A stretch of DNA of 64,000 bases from Gammaproteobacteria bacterium (GTDB taxonomy: Bacteria > Pseudomonadota > Gammaproteobacteria > GRL18): assembly GCA_016744995.1 (NCBI GenBank), contig JADGDG010000016.1:1-64000 (forward strand), written 5' to 3'. Below the pieces are notes generated by a model, which was not told the origin of the DNA, ran no database searches, and saw only the letters and a list, made by a program, of their open reading frames with translations. The translations under genes and the position numbers were made by a program. Shown one piece after another: positions 7,797 through 15,047 of the stretch; the first letter of the stretch is position 1, and each line of letters starts with the position of its first letter.

Positions 7797-8949
7797 TTTT
7801 AAAACCGGGGCTCTGGTGGCCGGGGCCAGTCAGGCATTAGCGGGAGCATTAACCCAAAAGCTGGCACCTTCAAGTACCAACAGCCTAAACCTTGCCAATC
7901 AACAAATCAACCAGCAGCTAAAAAACCAGCTGCATCAACAACTAGCCACCATTGTGGGCGGGGTGACGGCGCAACTGAGCGGTGAAAAAGCTCAGGTAGG
8001 CATGCACATTGCCGGGACTGCCGATGCCTTTAATCGACAGTTGCATCAAAGAGAAGTGGATGCAATAAAAGCACAGGCAGAAGGCTTTCAACGTTTTGCA
8101 AAACAAAGAGGCGTCATTCTTACTGAGGCTCAGGCAGAAGCACGTCTTATCCGTACCATGACACGTGTTGCAGATAAGCAGACGACGATTGACGATGGCT
8201 ACCGACAAGATGAGCTGGCCATCAGCTATCTGGGGCACAATTTTATTGATGTAACACCCGAGGATTATAAAACCTCTGATATTAATTGGGATGTGGTATA
8301 CAATAATCCTCAGACTTTTGCCAATGCTCAGCTCTACAGTGGTTCAGGTTTAACACCACAGGAAGTAAATGCTCGTAATAACAGCGCCGGTGCCACCGTT
8401 GCCAAAGTATTAGCTGCGAGTCTTGCGGCCTATGCCGTAGCACCCTATGCCTTGACTGCCATGGACAGCTGTCTGCTTAATCCCGTTTTATGTGTTAACG
8501 AGCTGGGTCTTGTTGCGGGTGAAGTAGCGCTTGAAGGCTCTGGGCTGGGTGTGACTGGAAAGTCTGCACTTAAGGGCTCGGGGAAAGTGCCTGGGGGCAG
8601 TGTTGTTGTAAAGGAACCAAAGAGCTTATTCCATTATACTGATGATGCAGGATTGGATGGGATTTTAACCTCGAAAAAGCTTAACCCATCACTTAAGGCA
8701 AATAACCCTAAAGATGCTCAATATGGTGATGGGCAATACCTATCCGATACTATCCCAGGTTCCAGAACAAATGCAGAATTATCTCATGACTTTATTGGAA
8801 TTCCATTCCAAGGAAATAAATTTAAAAATTATATTGAAATTGATGTAACAGATTTAAATATTACCAAAGGGCGAAATGGTGTATTTATTGTTCCAAATAA
8901 TGTTCCACTTGATATTTCTAAACGAATCATTGGATCAGGGAGTAATTAG
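7774..8949 (+). CDS. Displaced CdiA-CT module H: linker II plus HYD1-type ADP-ribosyltransferase toxin
   Basis: A 391-residue frame starting at the ATG of MAQATGSDFKTG. Upstream (7623-7773) it shares the two internal deletions and the extra A seen in module F. It has the DUF637-like tract, linker II (CX6C pair; VAGEVALEGSGLGVTG), a GGSVVVKEP joint (about 8596-8618) and the toxin. The toxin reads LFHYTDDAGLDGIL, LNPSLKANNPKDAQYGDGQY, LSHDFIGIPFQGNKF and TKGRNGVFIVP. This matches the HYD1-signature ADP-ribosyltransferase toxins, which would modify a host protein or nucleic acid with NAD. Its immunity gene follows 1 bp after the stop. Confidence 0.7.
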   Translation: MAQATGSDFKTGALVAGASQALAGALTQKLAPSSTNSLNLANQQINQQLKNQLHQQLATIVGGVTAQLSGEKAQVGMHIAGTADAFNRQLHQREVDAIKAQAEGFQRFAKQRGVILTEAQAEARLIRTMTRVADKQTTIDDGYRQDELAISYLGHNFIDVTPEDYKTSDINWDVVYNNPQTFANAQLYSGSGLTPQEVNARNNSAGATVAKVLAASLAAYAVAPYALTAMDSCLLNPVLCVNELGLVAGEVALEGSGLGVTGKSALKGSGKVPGGSVVVKEPKSLFHYTDDAGLDGILTSKKLNPSLKANNPKDAQYGDGQYLSDTIPGSRTNAELSHDFIGIPFQGNKFKNYIEIDVTDLNITKGRNGVFIVPNNVPLDISKRIIGSGSN

Positions 8950-8950
8950 A

Positions 8951-9226
8951 ATGGAATATATTAAAGTTGCTTGGAAACATAACTCTAAAGAATACCCTTC
9001 CGTTATGTATAGTGAGTTATCATCTGATCGCTACGAGATTAGAAAAGTTGAGTGTTTTTCTGATGGGAGCAGTACTTATGCTTACGATAAGAAATCTACT
9101 GGTATGACTGCACTTGGTGAATTACCAGTGCCAGCATTAAGTGAAATTTCTGGAGATGCTCAATTCGAACCTACTGATATAAATAAGCAGGAATTTGAAG
9201 AAATTTGGACTAAAGCTATCTCCTGA
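8951..9226 (+). CDS. DUF6881-like immunity protein for module H
   Basis: A 91-residue protein; ATG 8951, one base past the toxin stop, is preferred over an in-frame 8876 start inside the toxin gene. It reads MEYIKVAWKH, YSELSSDRYEIRKVECFSDG, LGELPVPALSEI and a C-terminal EFEEIW. This agrees with the DUF6881 family of small proteins found with polymorphic toxins. Its placement makes it the probable antidote of the ADP-ribosyltransferase. GAATATTGCAGC, a decayed copy of the module joint, begins 17 bp downstream. Confidence 0.65.
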   Translation: MEYIKVAWKHNSKEYPSVMYSELSSDRYEIRKVECFSDGSSTYAYDKKSTGMTALGELPVPALSEISGDAQFEPTDINKQEFEEIWTKAIS

Positions 9227-9232
9227 GAGTGA

Positions 9233-9445
9233 ATGCATATTGGAATATTGCAGCCTGGCTCAATTTTAAAGGTCAGTGGCACTGCTAGAAACAAATTTGC
9301 TCAACCACTAAGTCCAGCTGATGCTGGATTTAAAAAGATTGACACCGGGTCATTAGATCCTGCTCATCAGTTTGGAGTACAAAGGGCAACAACTGAAGGA
9401 GCACTAAACACTTCAAACTCTACAACCACCAATATTAGACAATAA
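9233..9445 (+). pseudogene. Unrecognised orphan toxin fragment (module I)
   Basis: A 70-codon frame around a decayed joint (GAATATTGCAGC, 9243-9254). It reads LQPGSILKVSGTARNKF and then GSLDPAHQFGVQRATTEGAL before the stop. The joint lies in a different frame from the rest, so the piece is probably frameshifted at its start. I do not recognise a toxin family. It is listed because it sits in the usual toxin slot, between the previous immunity gene and a new small gene at 9460. Confidence 0.35.
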
Positions 9446-9459
9446 AATGAGTTCATTCT

Positions 9460-9786
9460 ATGACTTCAATGCTTGATGTTATGACATTTCTTTTAAAGAA
9501 ATATGTTGCTAGTTTACCATTACCAACATTATCAGATATTTTTGATCAATTGATTTGGTACTTAGATGACAATGGTAAGGAAATAGAAGAAGTAAGACGT
9601 AAATGGCTTTTCTCTGAGAATAAAAAAGAAGTTGAGGTGGCACTTTATATATCAGAAACCTTCCCCTTTGATTCTTATGATGAAATACATGATTGTTATT
9701 CAAGTATTTGTAAAAAATGGCCCGAACTATGTCCGTGTTGTGATGAAGTGATTAATAATTGGAAACAGCAGTTTTCTATAAGTTAA
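9460..9786 (+). CDS. Putative immunity protein of module I (unknown family)
   Basis: A 108-residue acidic protein, 14 bp after the fragment at 9233-9445. It shows SDIFDQLIWYLDDNGKEIEE, KKEVEVALYISETFPFDSYD and a C-terminal CPCCDEVINNWKQQF with a CXCC cluster. There is no signal peptide or membrane segment. I do not recognise the family; the immunity role rests on position, size and charge. AGATATTGCAAC (9793-9804), a joint-like sequence, begins 6 bp after the stop. Confidence 0.5.
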   Translation: MTSMLDVMTFLLKKYVASLPLPTLSDIFDQLIWYLDDNGKEIEEVRRKWLFSENKKEVEVALYISETFPFDSYDEIHDCYSSICKKWPELCPCCDEVINNWKQQFSIS

Positions 9787-9851
9787 CTGATTAGATATTG
9801 CAACAGCACTGAAATCTTGAAAATCAGCTGCATCAACAATTAGCCACTATT

Positions 9852-10886
9852 GTGGGCGGGGTGACGGCACAACTGAGCAGTGAAAAAGCTCAGGTGGGCA
9901 TGAACATTGCCGGGACTGCCGATGCCTTGAATCGCCAGTTGCACGAAGGTGAAGCACAAGCCCTGGCTGAACAACTTCAACAAATCAAACAAGACACCTC
10001 ATTAACATCACTCGAAAAACAAAATGCCCGTTATGATGCGTATGCCGTTGTTTGTTACTTAACACATTGTAATGCCGGTATTGATAGTGATAGTGAGCAA
10101 ACTCAGCAGCTGGGACAACTTAAACGACATGGAGAGCAATTAGCCAGACAGGACAGTCCCGTTTATTTGCATTTTAAAGCACAACAGGAAAACAATTTAT
10201 TTGTCTATGATGGTGGCTGGACAGGTAAAGATGCCTGGTCAGATGTTTTTAGCTCCGTGGACTCAAGTAAAGTCCTGGCCAAATTTTCACCGGATTACTG
10301 GCAAGAGCACGGTATTGATAATGCAGCCATGTCGATTTACAATGCTAAAGACTGCCCTGATGTCTGTATCAGTCCTGTGGGTGCATTAAACACTCTTGAG
10401 TTTTATGAACCCATTGCACAGGAATTAGCCTCAACAATTGTCTTGCTCAATGAGTCACGCTTAAGTGCTGAGCAAGGTGAGTATTTAAGTGCACTTGGTT
10501 TTTTTACACTGGCTTCGATTGATTTAATGCCTGGTGGTAAAGCGGGGACGGGGCAGGTAGTTAAAAAGGTAACTGCTCGTGCTGGTAATGCTGCGAAGAG
10601 TACAAAGCTCTATCGTTCTGTAAGTGAAGCTGAACTTAAGCAAATTCAAAAGACCGGAAGGTTTGAAGCTGGGCCTAATTCCCTCGGAGGAAAGTTCTTC
10701 GCTGAGAGTGCTGATGATGCGAAGAAATGGGGAGATGCTTTTGGTAACTCTCGAATAGTAGAAATACAATTACCAAAAAATATTGCCGATGGATTGAAGC
10801 GATGGGAACGCTTAGATGGAATAGGACCAGCTAGATACGGTGAACTGAATCAGCTTCAAGATGCCATAATCAAGGAGGTGAAATGA
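9852..10886 (+). CDS. Displaced CdiA-CT module J: linker III plus ADP-ribosyltransferase-like toxin
   Basis: CdiA homology begins abruptly at CAGCTGCATCAACAA (about 9825), much further 3' than in modules F, H and M, so the DUF637-like tract is absent. The frame has the VGGVTAQL tract, complete linker III (nearly identical to module F), a VTARAGNAAKS joint (about 10577-10600) and the toxin. The toxin reads LYRSVSEAELKQIQKTGRF, GPNSLGGKFFAESADDAKKW, and RWERLDGIGPARYGEL. This is a well-spread polymorphic toxin domain with the LYR...GKFFAE...W layout of ADP-ribosyltransferase-like folds. It overlaps the next gene at AATGATG. Confidence 0.65.
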   Translation: MGGVTAQLSSEKAQVGMNIAGTADALNRQLHEGEAQALAEQLQQIKQDTSLTSLEKQNARYDAYAVVCYLTHCNAGIDSDSEQTQQLGQLKRHGEQLARQDSPVYLHFKAQQENNLFVYDGGWTGKDAWSDVFSSVDSSKVLAKFSPDYWQEHGIDNAAMSIYNAKDCPDVCISPVGALNTLEFYEPIAQELASTIVLLNESRLSAEQGEYLSALGFFTLASIDLMPGGKAGTGQVVKKVTARAGNAAKSTKLYRSVSEAELKQIQKTGRFEAGPNSLGGKFFAESADDAKKWGDAFGNSRIVEIQLPKNIADGLKRWERLDGIGPARYGELNQLQDAIIKEVK

Positions 10887-11179
10887 TGTGCATGATTGTC
10901 GAAGTGCTTGTTACATGGCTTGAATCTAAGGCTATAATACTCCCCGATACTTTGCGTTACAGTACAGCAGCTAAATTTGAAGAAGATGAAGAAACTTGGG
11001 AAAAGGAAGCTTGGAGCATAGTATTAGAATTTACAGAACCCCCTGCTAAACAAGGCAATCCGTCTCGAGGTAAAGCTAGATTTCTAGTTGAAAATGCTCC
11101 AGAGGATCGACTCGTTAGTGGAAAAATATTCGAGATGTATGAGGGTATGAAGAAAGTGGCTGAAGTAACGATCCTCTGA
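10883..11179 (+). CDS. Putative immunity protein of module J (unknown family)
   Basis: A 98-residue protein starting in the overlapping AATGATG at the toxin stop; the second ATG (10886) is equally possible. AAGGAGG at about 10873-10879 is a strong ribosome binding site. It reads VEVLVTWLESKAIILPDTLR, EAWSIVLEFTEPPAKQGNPS and KARFLVENAPEDRLVSG. The family is not recognised by name. The TGA stop lies inside GATGTTGCAAAG (11178-11189), the module joint, after which 12 codons of a lost toxin remain before a new cdiA copy begins near 11224. Confidence 0.6.
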   Translation: MMCMIVEVLVTWLESKAIILPDTLRYSTAAKFEEDEETWEKEAWSIVLEFTEPPAKQGNPSRGKARFLVENAPEDRLVSGKIFEMYEGMKKVAEVTIL

Positions 11180-11250
11180 TGTTGCAAAGAGTGTAAGTAC
11201 TGGAGCTTCAAATGTAAACGCACCAGCTGCATCAACAACTAGCCACTATT

Positions 11251-12225
11251 GTGGGCGGGGTGACGGCGCAACTGAGCGGTGAAAAAGCTCAGGTGGGCAT
11301 GCACATTGCCGGGACTGCCGATGCCTTTAATCGACAGTTGCATCAAAGAGAAGTGGATGCAATAAAAGCACAGGCAGAAGGCTTTCAACGCTTTGCAAAA
11401 CAAAGAGGTATCATTCTTACTGAGGCTCAGGCAGAAGCACGTCTTATCCGTACCATGACACGTGTTGCAGATAAGCAGACGACGATTGACGATGGCTACC
11501 GACAAGATGAGCTGGCCATCAGCTATCTGGGGCACAATTTTATTGATGTAACACCCGAGGATTATAAAACCTCTGATATTAATTGGGATGTGGTATACAA
11601 TAATCCTCAGACTTTTGCCAATGCTCAGCTCTACAGTGGTTCAGGTTTAACACCACAGGAAGTAGAAACCCGTAATAACAGCGCCGGTGCACCGGTTGCC
11701 AAAGTATTGGCTGCAAGTCTTGCGGCCTATGCCGTAGCACCCTATGCCTTGACTGCCATGGACAGCTGTCTGCTTAATCCCGTTTTATGTGTTAACGAGT
11801 TGGGTCTTGTTGCAGGTGAGGTGGCGCTTGAGGGCTCTGGACTGGGTGTGACTGGGAAGTCTGTGCTTAAGAACTCAGGGAAAGTGCCTGGGGGCAGTGT
11901 TGTTGTAAAGAGTGAAGTACCGAAAACACGTGAAGCCTTACATTCTGATTTAATCAGCAAAGGCTTCAATTTAAAATCAAAGAGTAATGAGAATGGTTAT
12001 ACAACCTATAAAGGTCCAGATGGTTTAAAAGTTGATGTAAAACCTTCAGGTGAAGTTATTCTTACACAAAGAGTATGGAAAGATCCGAACAATACCAATT
12101 TAGGCAAAGGACAGGTTAGACTTGATTATGATGGAAATCGTTTGCCCGGAGGTTTTGGAAATCAATCACATCAAACTAACCATTTCGTAGAACCATTTAA
12201 CGGTCCTATAAAATCAAGGCGCTAG
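11251..12225 (+). CDS. Displaced CdiA-CT module L: linker II plus unassigned toxin
   Basis: CdiA homology begins at CAGCTGCATCAACAA (about 11223), as in module J. The frame carries the VGGVTAQL tract, linker II, a GGSVVVKSE joint (about 11893-11915) and a toxin reading TREALHSDLISKGFNLKSKS, YTTYKGPDGLKVDVKPSGEV, TQRVWKDPN and NQSHQTNHFVEP. I have seen similar C termini in Rhs/CdiA-like proteins but cannot assign an activity; the His-rich SHQTNHF end suggests a nuclease-like site. The putative immunity gene follows 8 bp later. Confidence 0.6.
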   Translation: MGGVTAQLSGEKAQVGMHIAGTADAFNRQLHQREVDAIKAQAEGFQRFAKQRGIILTEAQAEARLIRTMTRVADKQTTIDDGYRQDELAISYLGHNFIDVTPEDYKTSDINWDVVYNNPQTFANAQLYSGSGLTPQEVETRNNSAGAPVAKVLAASLAAYAVAPYALTAMDSCLLNPVLCVNELGLVAGEVALEGSGLGVTGKSVLKNSGKVPGGSVVVKSEVPKTREALHSDLISKGFNLKSKSNENGYTTYKGPDGLKVDVKPSGEVILTQRVWKDPNNTNLGKGQVRLDYDGNRLPGGFGNQSHQTNHFVEPFNGPIKSRR

Positions 12226-12233
12226 GTTTATAA

Positions 12234-12611
12234 ATGAGCTTATTATCAGACGTGAATTTAGGTGCAGTTAAATTTTCTATTGATGGTAGAAATATTAATC
12301 TAAGTTTTTTAGATATGTATGATTTACAACCGTTGATTGATTTACAGTGTTGTGGTGTATGCATGCTTAATATGCAAAATACTTTTGAAGATGATGAAGG
12401 GTTTGCCTGCTATATTGGAGAAGTCAATTGTATTGTAGTGGAAAGGAAGCATTTGAAAGATTGGTTACAGGAGCATAATTATAGTTTTTCTGGAAATACG
12501 GGTCTTTACTTACCTGGAAATGGTGATTTAAAGTGGTTAAGTTTAGATAGTGGAGAAATTGTAATTGATATTTTATGCCAGGATGTAGTTTCGATTAATA
12601 GAAAAGTATAG
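12234..12611 (+). CDS. Putative immunity protein of module L (unknown family)
   Basis: A 125-residue acidic protein eight bases downstream of the module L toxin. It is soluble, with several cysteines (LQCCGVCMLNMQN) and a C-terminal LPGNGDLKWLSLDSGEIVID. I do not recognise the family. The immunity role is inferred from position. It is much more AT-rich than the flanking cdiA tract, as are the other immunity genes of the array. Confidence 0.55.
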   Translation: MSLLSDVNLGAVKFSIDGRNINLSFLDMYDLQPLIDLQCCGVCMLNMQNTFEDDEGFACYIGEVNCIVVERKHLKDWLQEHNYSFSGNTGLYLPGNGDLKWLSLDSGEIVIDILCQDVVSINRKV

Positions 12612-12640
12612 TTGTGAATATCTATCCGTAAAAAACAAAT

Positions 12641-12728
12641 CCTGCTATCGCAGGGCTGTAGGAGCTATATTTGCGGTTGTTTTTGAATATCTCCCATCTT
12701 CAAATCCCTTCTTTTATGCACTACAGCC
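12641..12728. repeat. Small inverted-repeat stretch between modules L and M
   Basis: CCTGC-TATC-GCAGG forms a short hairpin at 12641-12654. GGCTGTAG (12654-12661) pairs with CTACAGCC (12721-12728) across 59 bases. The stretch separates the module L immunity gene from the left border of the longest cdiA copy and has no coding frame. It could be a terminator-like or repeat-element relic; only the pairing is directly seen. Confidence 0.4.
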
Positions 12729-12752
12729 AGGGTAGTTAAAACCACCCACAAT

Positions 12753-13907
12753 TTGAGCGTTGGCTTAGTACAACTGGGCAGCAGTCAAATCGACCAATGG
12801 CTGCCCGGTCAGTCCTTAGCTAATATCAGTACTGACATAGCCGCCAACCCCACAATCACCTCATCACTGAGCCAGTCCCTGCAAGGCATCAATCCCAGTG
12901 CACTGATACTTAAAGCGGGTCTGTACGCCGGCAGTGCGACACTGACGGGGCAGGACATCAACCAGAGCTTAAGCCAGTTTGCGTTTCAGGTGGTGGGGGA
13001 TATTGCCCAGAAGCAACTCACCCAGGCACTCAAACAGCACCAGATTGCCAGCAATAGCGGCAATCAGGACAAGCAACTTTATTGGCAAAGTCAGGTCAGC
13101 CAGTGGGCCGAAGGCGGCGCCTATAAAGTAGCCCTGCACGCCATTGCCGGCGGGTTGATGGCACAGGCCACCGGCAGTGATTTTAAAACCGGGGCTCTGG
13201 TGGCCGGGGCCAGTCAGGCATTAGCGGGGGCATTAACGGAAAAGCTGGCGCCTTCAAGTACCAATAGCCTAAATCTTGCCAATCAACAAATCAACCAGCA
13301 GCTGAAAAACCAGCTGCATCAACAATTAGCCACCATTGTGGGCGGGGTTACCGCGCAACTGACCGGTGAAAAAGCTCAGGTGGGCATGCACATTGCCGGG
13401 ACTGCGGACCAGTTTAACCGGCAAATGCATTATGATGATTTTATTGAAAAGCTCACGGCTTGTCATAACCAAAATTCATCCAACTGTCAGCAATTACAGC
13501 ACATGGCCGGGGTACGTAATGAATTCGTTGAAGAAGTCCCCGAATTACCCGAATCATCCGTGGTCATTAATTATAACGAAGACAACGAGGTGGTCAGTTA
13601 TACGGTTGTTAATAAAAGTCAGGGCAATCGTCCGGTATTAATTTTTGAGCCAAAAGAGTTTGAAGCGTATAAAGCCGGTTCATTATCAACCCGGGGGTTA
13701 TTCTTATTATCACCTCAGTGGAGTTTTGACATTGGCTCTGCGGCACTGTATGCCGATGAAGAGAAAAGCCTGGGTTACATTACTGATGCGGTCACAAGCC
13801 CCGAGTATATTTTTACTGCAATTACTTCTACAATGGGGCATCGGTTTACCTGGGTAGAAGCAGTGTTGTTACGGTGCCTAAGGAGGTTGGTGGTGCAAGC
13901 AAGGTAG
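12753..13907 (+). CDS. Longest displaced CdiA copy, module M: DUF637-like tract plus linker I, frameshifted before toxin
   Basis: Homology begins at TAGTTAAAACCACCCAC (about 12733). This copy is the intact reference for the others: QLGSSQIDQWLPGQSLANIS, SQSLQGINPSALILKAGLY, VALHAIAGGLMAQATG, the VGGVTAQL tract and linker I (QMHYDDFIEKLTACHNQ). At 13834-13839 the run ATGGGG has one G fewer than the matching ATGGGGG of module A. The frame therefore leaves linker I and ends in a nonsense tail at 13907, while the toxin continues in the other frame from 13874. Replacing that G would restore one protein of about 490 residues ending at 14236. Confidence 0.65.
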   Translation: MSVGLVQLGSSQIDQWLPGQSLANISTDIAANPTITSSLSQSLQGINPSALILKAGLYAGSATLTGQDINQSLSQFAFQVVGDIAQKQLTQALKQHQIASNSGNQDKQLYWQSQVSQWAEGGAYKVALHAIAGGLMAQATGSDFKTGALVAGASQALAGALTEKLAPSSTNSLNLANQQINQQLKNQLHQQLATIVGGVTAQLTGEKAQVGMHIAGTADQFNRQMHYDDFIEKLTACHNQNSSNCQQLQHMAGVRNEFVEEVPELPESSVVINYNEDNEVVSYTVVNKSQGNRPVLIFEPKEFEAYKAGSLSTRGLFLLSPQWSFDIGSAALYADEEKSLGYITDAVTSPEYIFTAITSTMGHRFTWVEAVLLRCLRRLVVQAR

Positions 13908-14236
13908 CAACATTAATTAGAGGTGTTGATCAAGCTCATCCTGCTTATGATGATGCTCTCAAAGGACTTGTGCAACCACGAGGAGGCACTGCAGGACATT
14001 TAAATGCTAATGCGCACAGTGCAGGCCGTACAGCGAACAGTAACTTATCTTCATGGACTACTAATGCTAATGTTGCTAGAGATTTTGCAACAAATGATTC
14101 TGGGATAGGTGTTATTTTAACAAAAACTGTACCACCTAGTAATAGGATAAAACCATCTGTTCCATTTTTACCTAGTGAAAAAGAAGTGTTATTGCAGAGA
14201 GTTATTAAAGGGGCAGGTGTTAAGCATGTTAAATAA
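13874..14236 (+). CDS. ADP-ribosyltransferase-like CdiA toxin of module M (frameshifted from its linker)
   Basis: The frame continues linker I in the pre-frameshift register: SVYLGRSSVVTVPKEVGGAS and then the toxin. It reads LIRGVDQAHPAYDDALKGLV, GRTANSNLSSWTTNANVARD, FATNDSGIGVILTK and SEKEVLLQRVIKGAGVK. This matches ADP-ribosyltransferase folds: an R in the first strand, an S-S-W-T stretch and an E near the C terminus (SEKEVL). The ATG at 13874 would give only a toxin domain without delivery regions. Its stop overlaps the immunity gene. Confidence 0.6.
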   Translation: MPKEVGGASKVATLIRGVDQAHPAYDDALKGLVQPRGGTAGHLNANAHSAGRTANSNLSSWTTNANVARDFATNDSGIGVILTKTVPPSNRIKPSVPFLPSEKEVLLQRVIKGAGVKHVK

Positions 14237-14594
14237 TAATACAAACGTGTTGTTAAATGACTTACTTGAGCGAGTTGATGATAATAGCCCAATATTGAGA
14301 GTAGTGTCTGATGTTAAAAAAATAATACAAAATGCAGCAGAGATAAATGTCGTCTCACATACAGATACTGATGAAACTAAAACAGAAGAATTGCAACATA
14401 CATATCTTTTAAGATTAAAAAGGTATAAGAATAATATAGATCAAAATATGAAGGGTTTTAGTGAATCATGTGAAAACCTTGGAAAAACAAGTGCAAAATT
14501 ATTAAAATTAATTATTATTCAAACAGATAAATTTGCTATAACAATATGGTATAGCAATACTGAAATTGTTTGTTGTTTTTATAGGAATGATTAG
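14226..14594 (+). CDS. Putative immunity protein of module M (unknown family)
   Basis: A 122-residue protein; ATG 14226 overlaps the toxin end by 11 bp and is preferred to 14175, which lies inside the toxin. It is helix-rich and hydrophilic (LLERVDDNSPILRVVSDVKK, YLLRLKRYKNNIDQNMKGF), ending IWYSNTEIVCCFYRND. Family not recognised. It is the last gene of the array. The stop lies in GATTAGCAAAGG, a decayed joint, and a bare left-border remnant follows. Confidence 0.5.
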   Translation: MLNNNTNVLLNDLLERVDDNSPILRVVSDVKKIIQNAAEINVVSHTDTDETKTEELQHTYLLRLKRYKNNIDQNMKGFSESCENLGKTSAKLLKLIIIQTDKFAITIWYSNTEIVCCFYRND

Positions 14595-14602
14595 CAAAGG
14601 GG

Positions 14603-14636
14603 AACAATTAAGGCCACCCACAATTTGAATTCTGGC
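14603..14636 (+). repeat. Solitary left-border remnant of a cdiA copy
   Basis: ACAATTAAGGCCACCCACAA and the following ATTTGAATTCTGG match the left border of modules F (5742 on) and H (7623 on). After about 34 bases the homology stops and unrelated intergenic DNA begins. It is the right-hand edge of the array and shows that another cdiA copy once followed or that this is where a tandem unit was excised. Confidence 0.6.
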
Positions 14637-14984
14637 CATATGCTCATTCCACTCCAACACCAAAATCAGCGGAGCATTTTTTTACCATCGATGAATTTTG
14701 GTTAGGTGATATTTATTATAGTTCTACATTTTGGAAAAAAACTACGTCCCAAAAATTTATTGCCTGCATTATTTCCTTTTTTGGAATTTCTTAAAACAGT
14801 ATCAGAAAGGCTGATTTGTTGGTTTCTTGGAGTTGGCATTGATTAACTCAGTTTAATCATAATAAAAACAGAGAGCATTCTTTATTTGTACAACAATAAA
14901 ATTATGAGTATAACAGATGATTTGTTTTAGATTTTTGCCTGATCTATGACTGAAATGGAGTTGTGTCCTGTAATATCCCTAAGC
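14637..14984. other. Intergenic, no gene seen
   Basis: About 350 bases between the CDI array and the terminator of the PEP-CTERM gene. It is AT-rich. A short + frame (YAHSTPTPKSAEHFFTIDEF) is neither started nor recognisable. It may be decayed DNA at the edge of the accessory region. Confidence 0.4.
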
Positions 14985-15016
14985 AAAAAAAAGCCCCAGA
15001 ATCCTCTGAGGCTTTT
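14985..15016 (-). terminator. Rho-independent terminator of the PEP-CTERM gene
   Basis: Read on the minus strand, AAAAGCCTCAG - loop - CTGGGGCTTTT ends in a run of eight T. It starts about 30 bp after the stop of the minus-strand PEP-CTERM gene. Confidence 0.8.
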
Positions 15017-15047
15017 AAAGCAACAAATTGAAATAACTTAAAAAAAT

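Larger units (their letters stand above)
3617..11189 (+). repeat. Dispersed 12-bp module joint GAT(G/A)TTGCAAAG
   Basis: Copies or near copies follow most immunity genes at 3617, 4700, 5479, 7461, 9243, 9793 and 11178 (and decayed at 14589). The same sequence encodes the linker-to-toxin joint at 2907 (module B) and 6814 (module F), with diverged forms at 581, 4115, 8602, 10587, 11899 and 13889. It encodes D(V/I)AK. At 4700 and 11178 it overlaps the immunity stop codon itself. I interpret it as the recombination seam through which toxin/immunity cassettes are swapped. Confidence 0.7.

Noticed and set aside
14637..14984. Possible insertion-sequence remnant after the CDI array
   Set aside because: A short peptide frame is present but matches no transposase I recognise, and no terminal repeats are visible.
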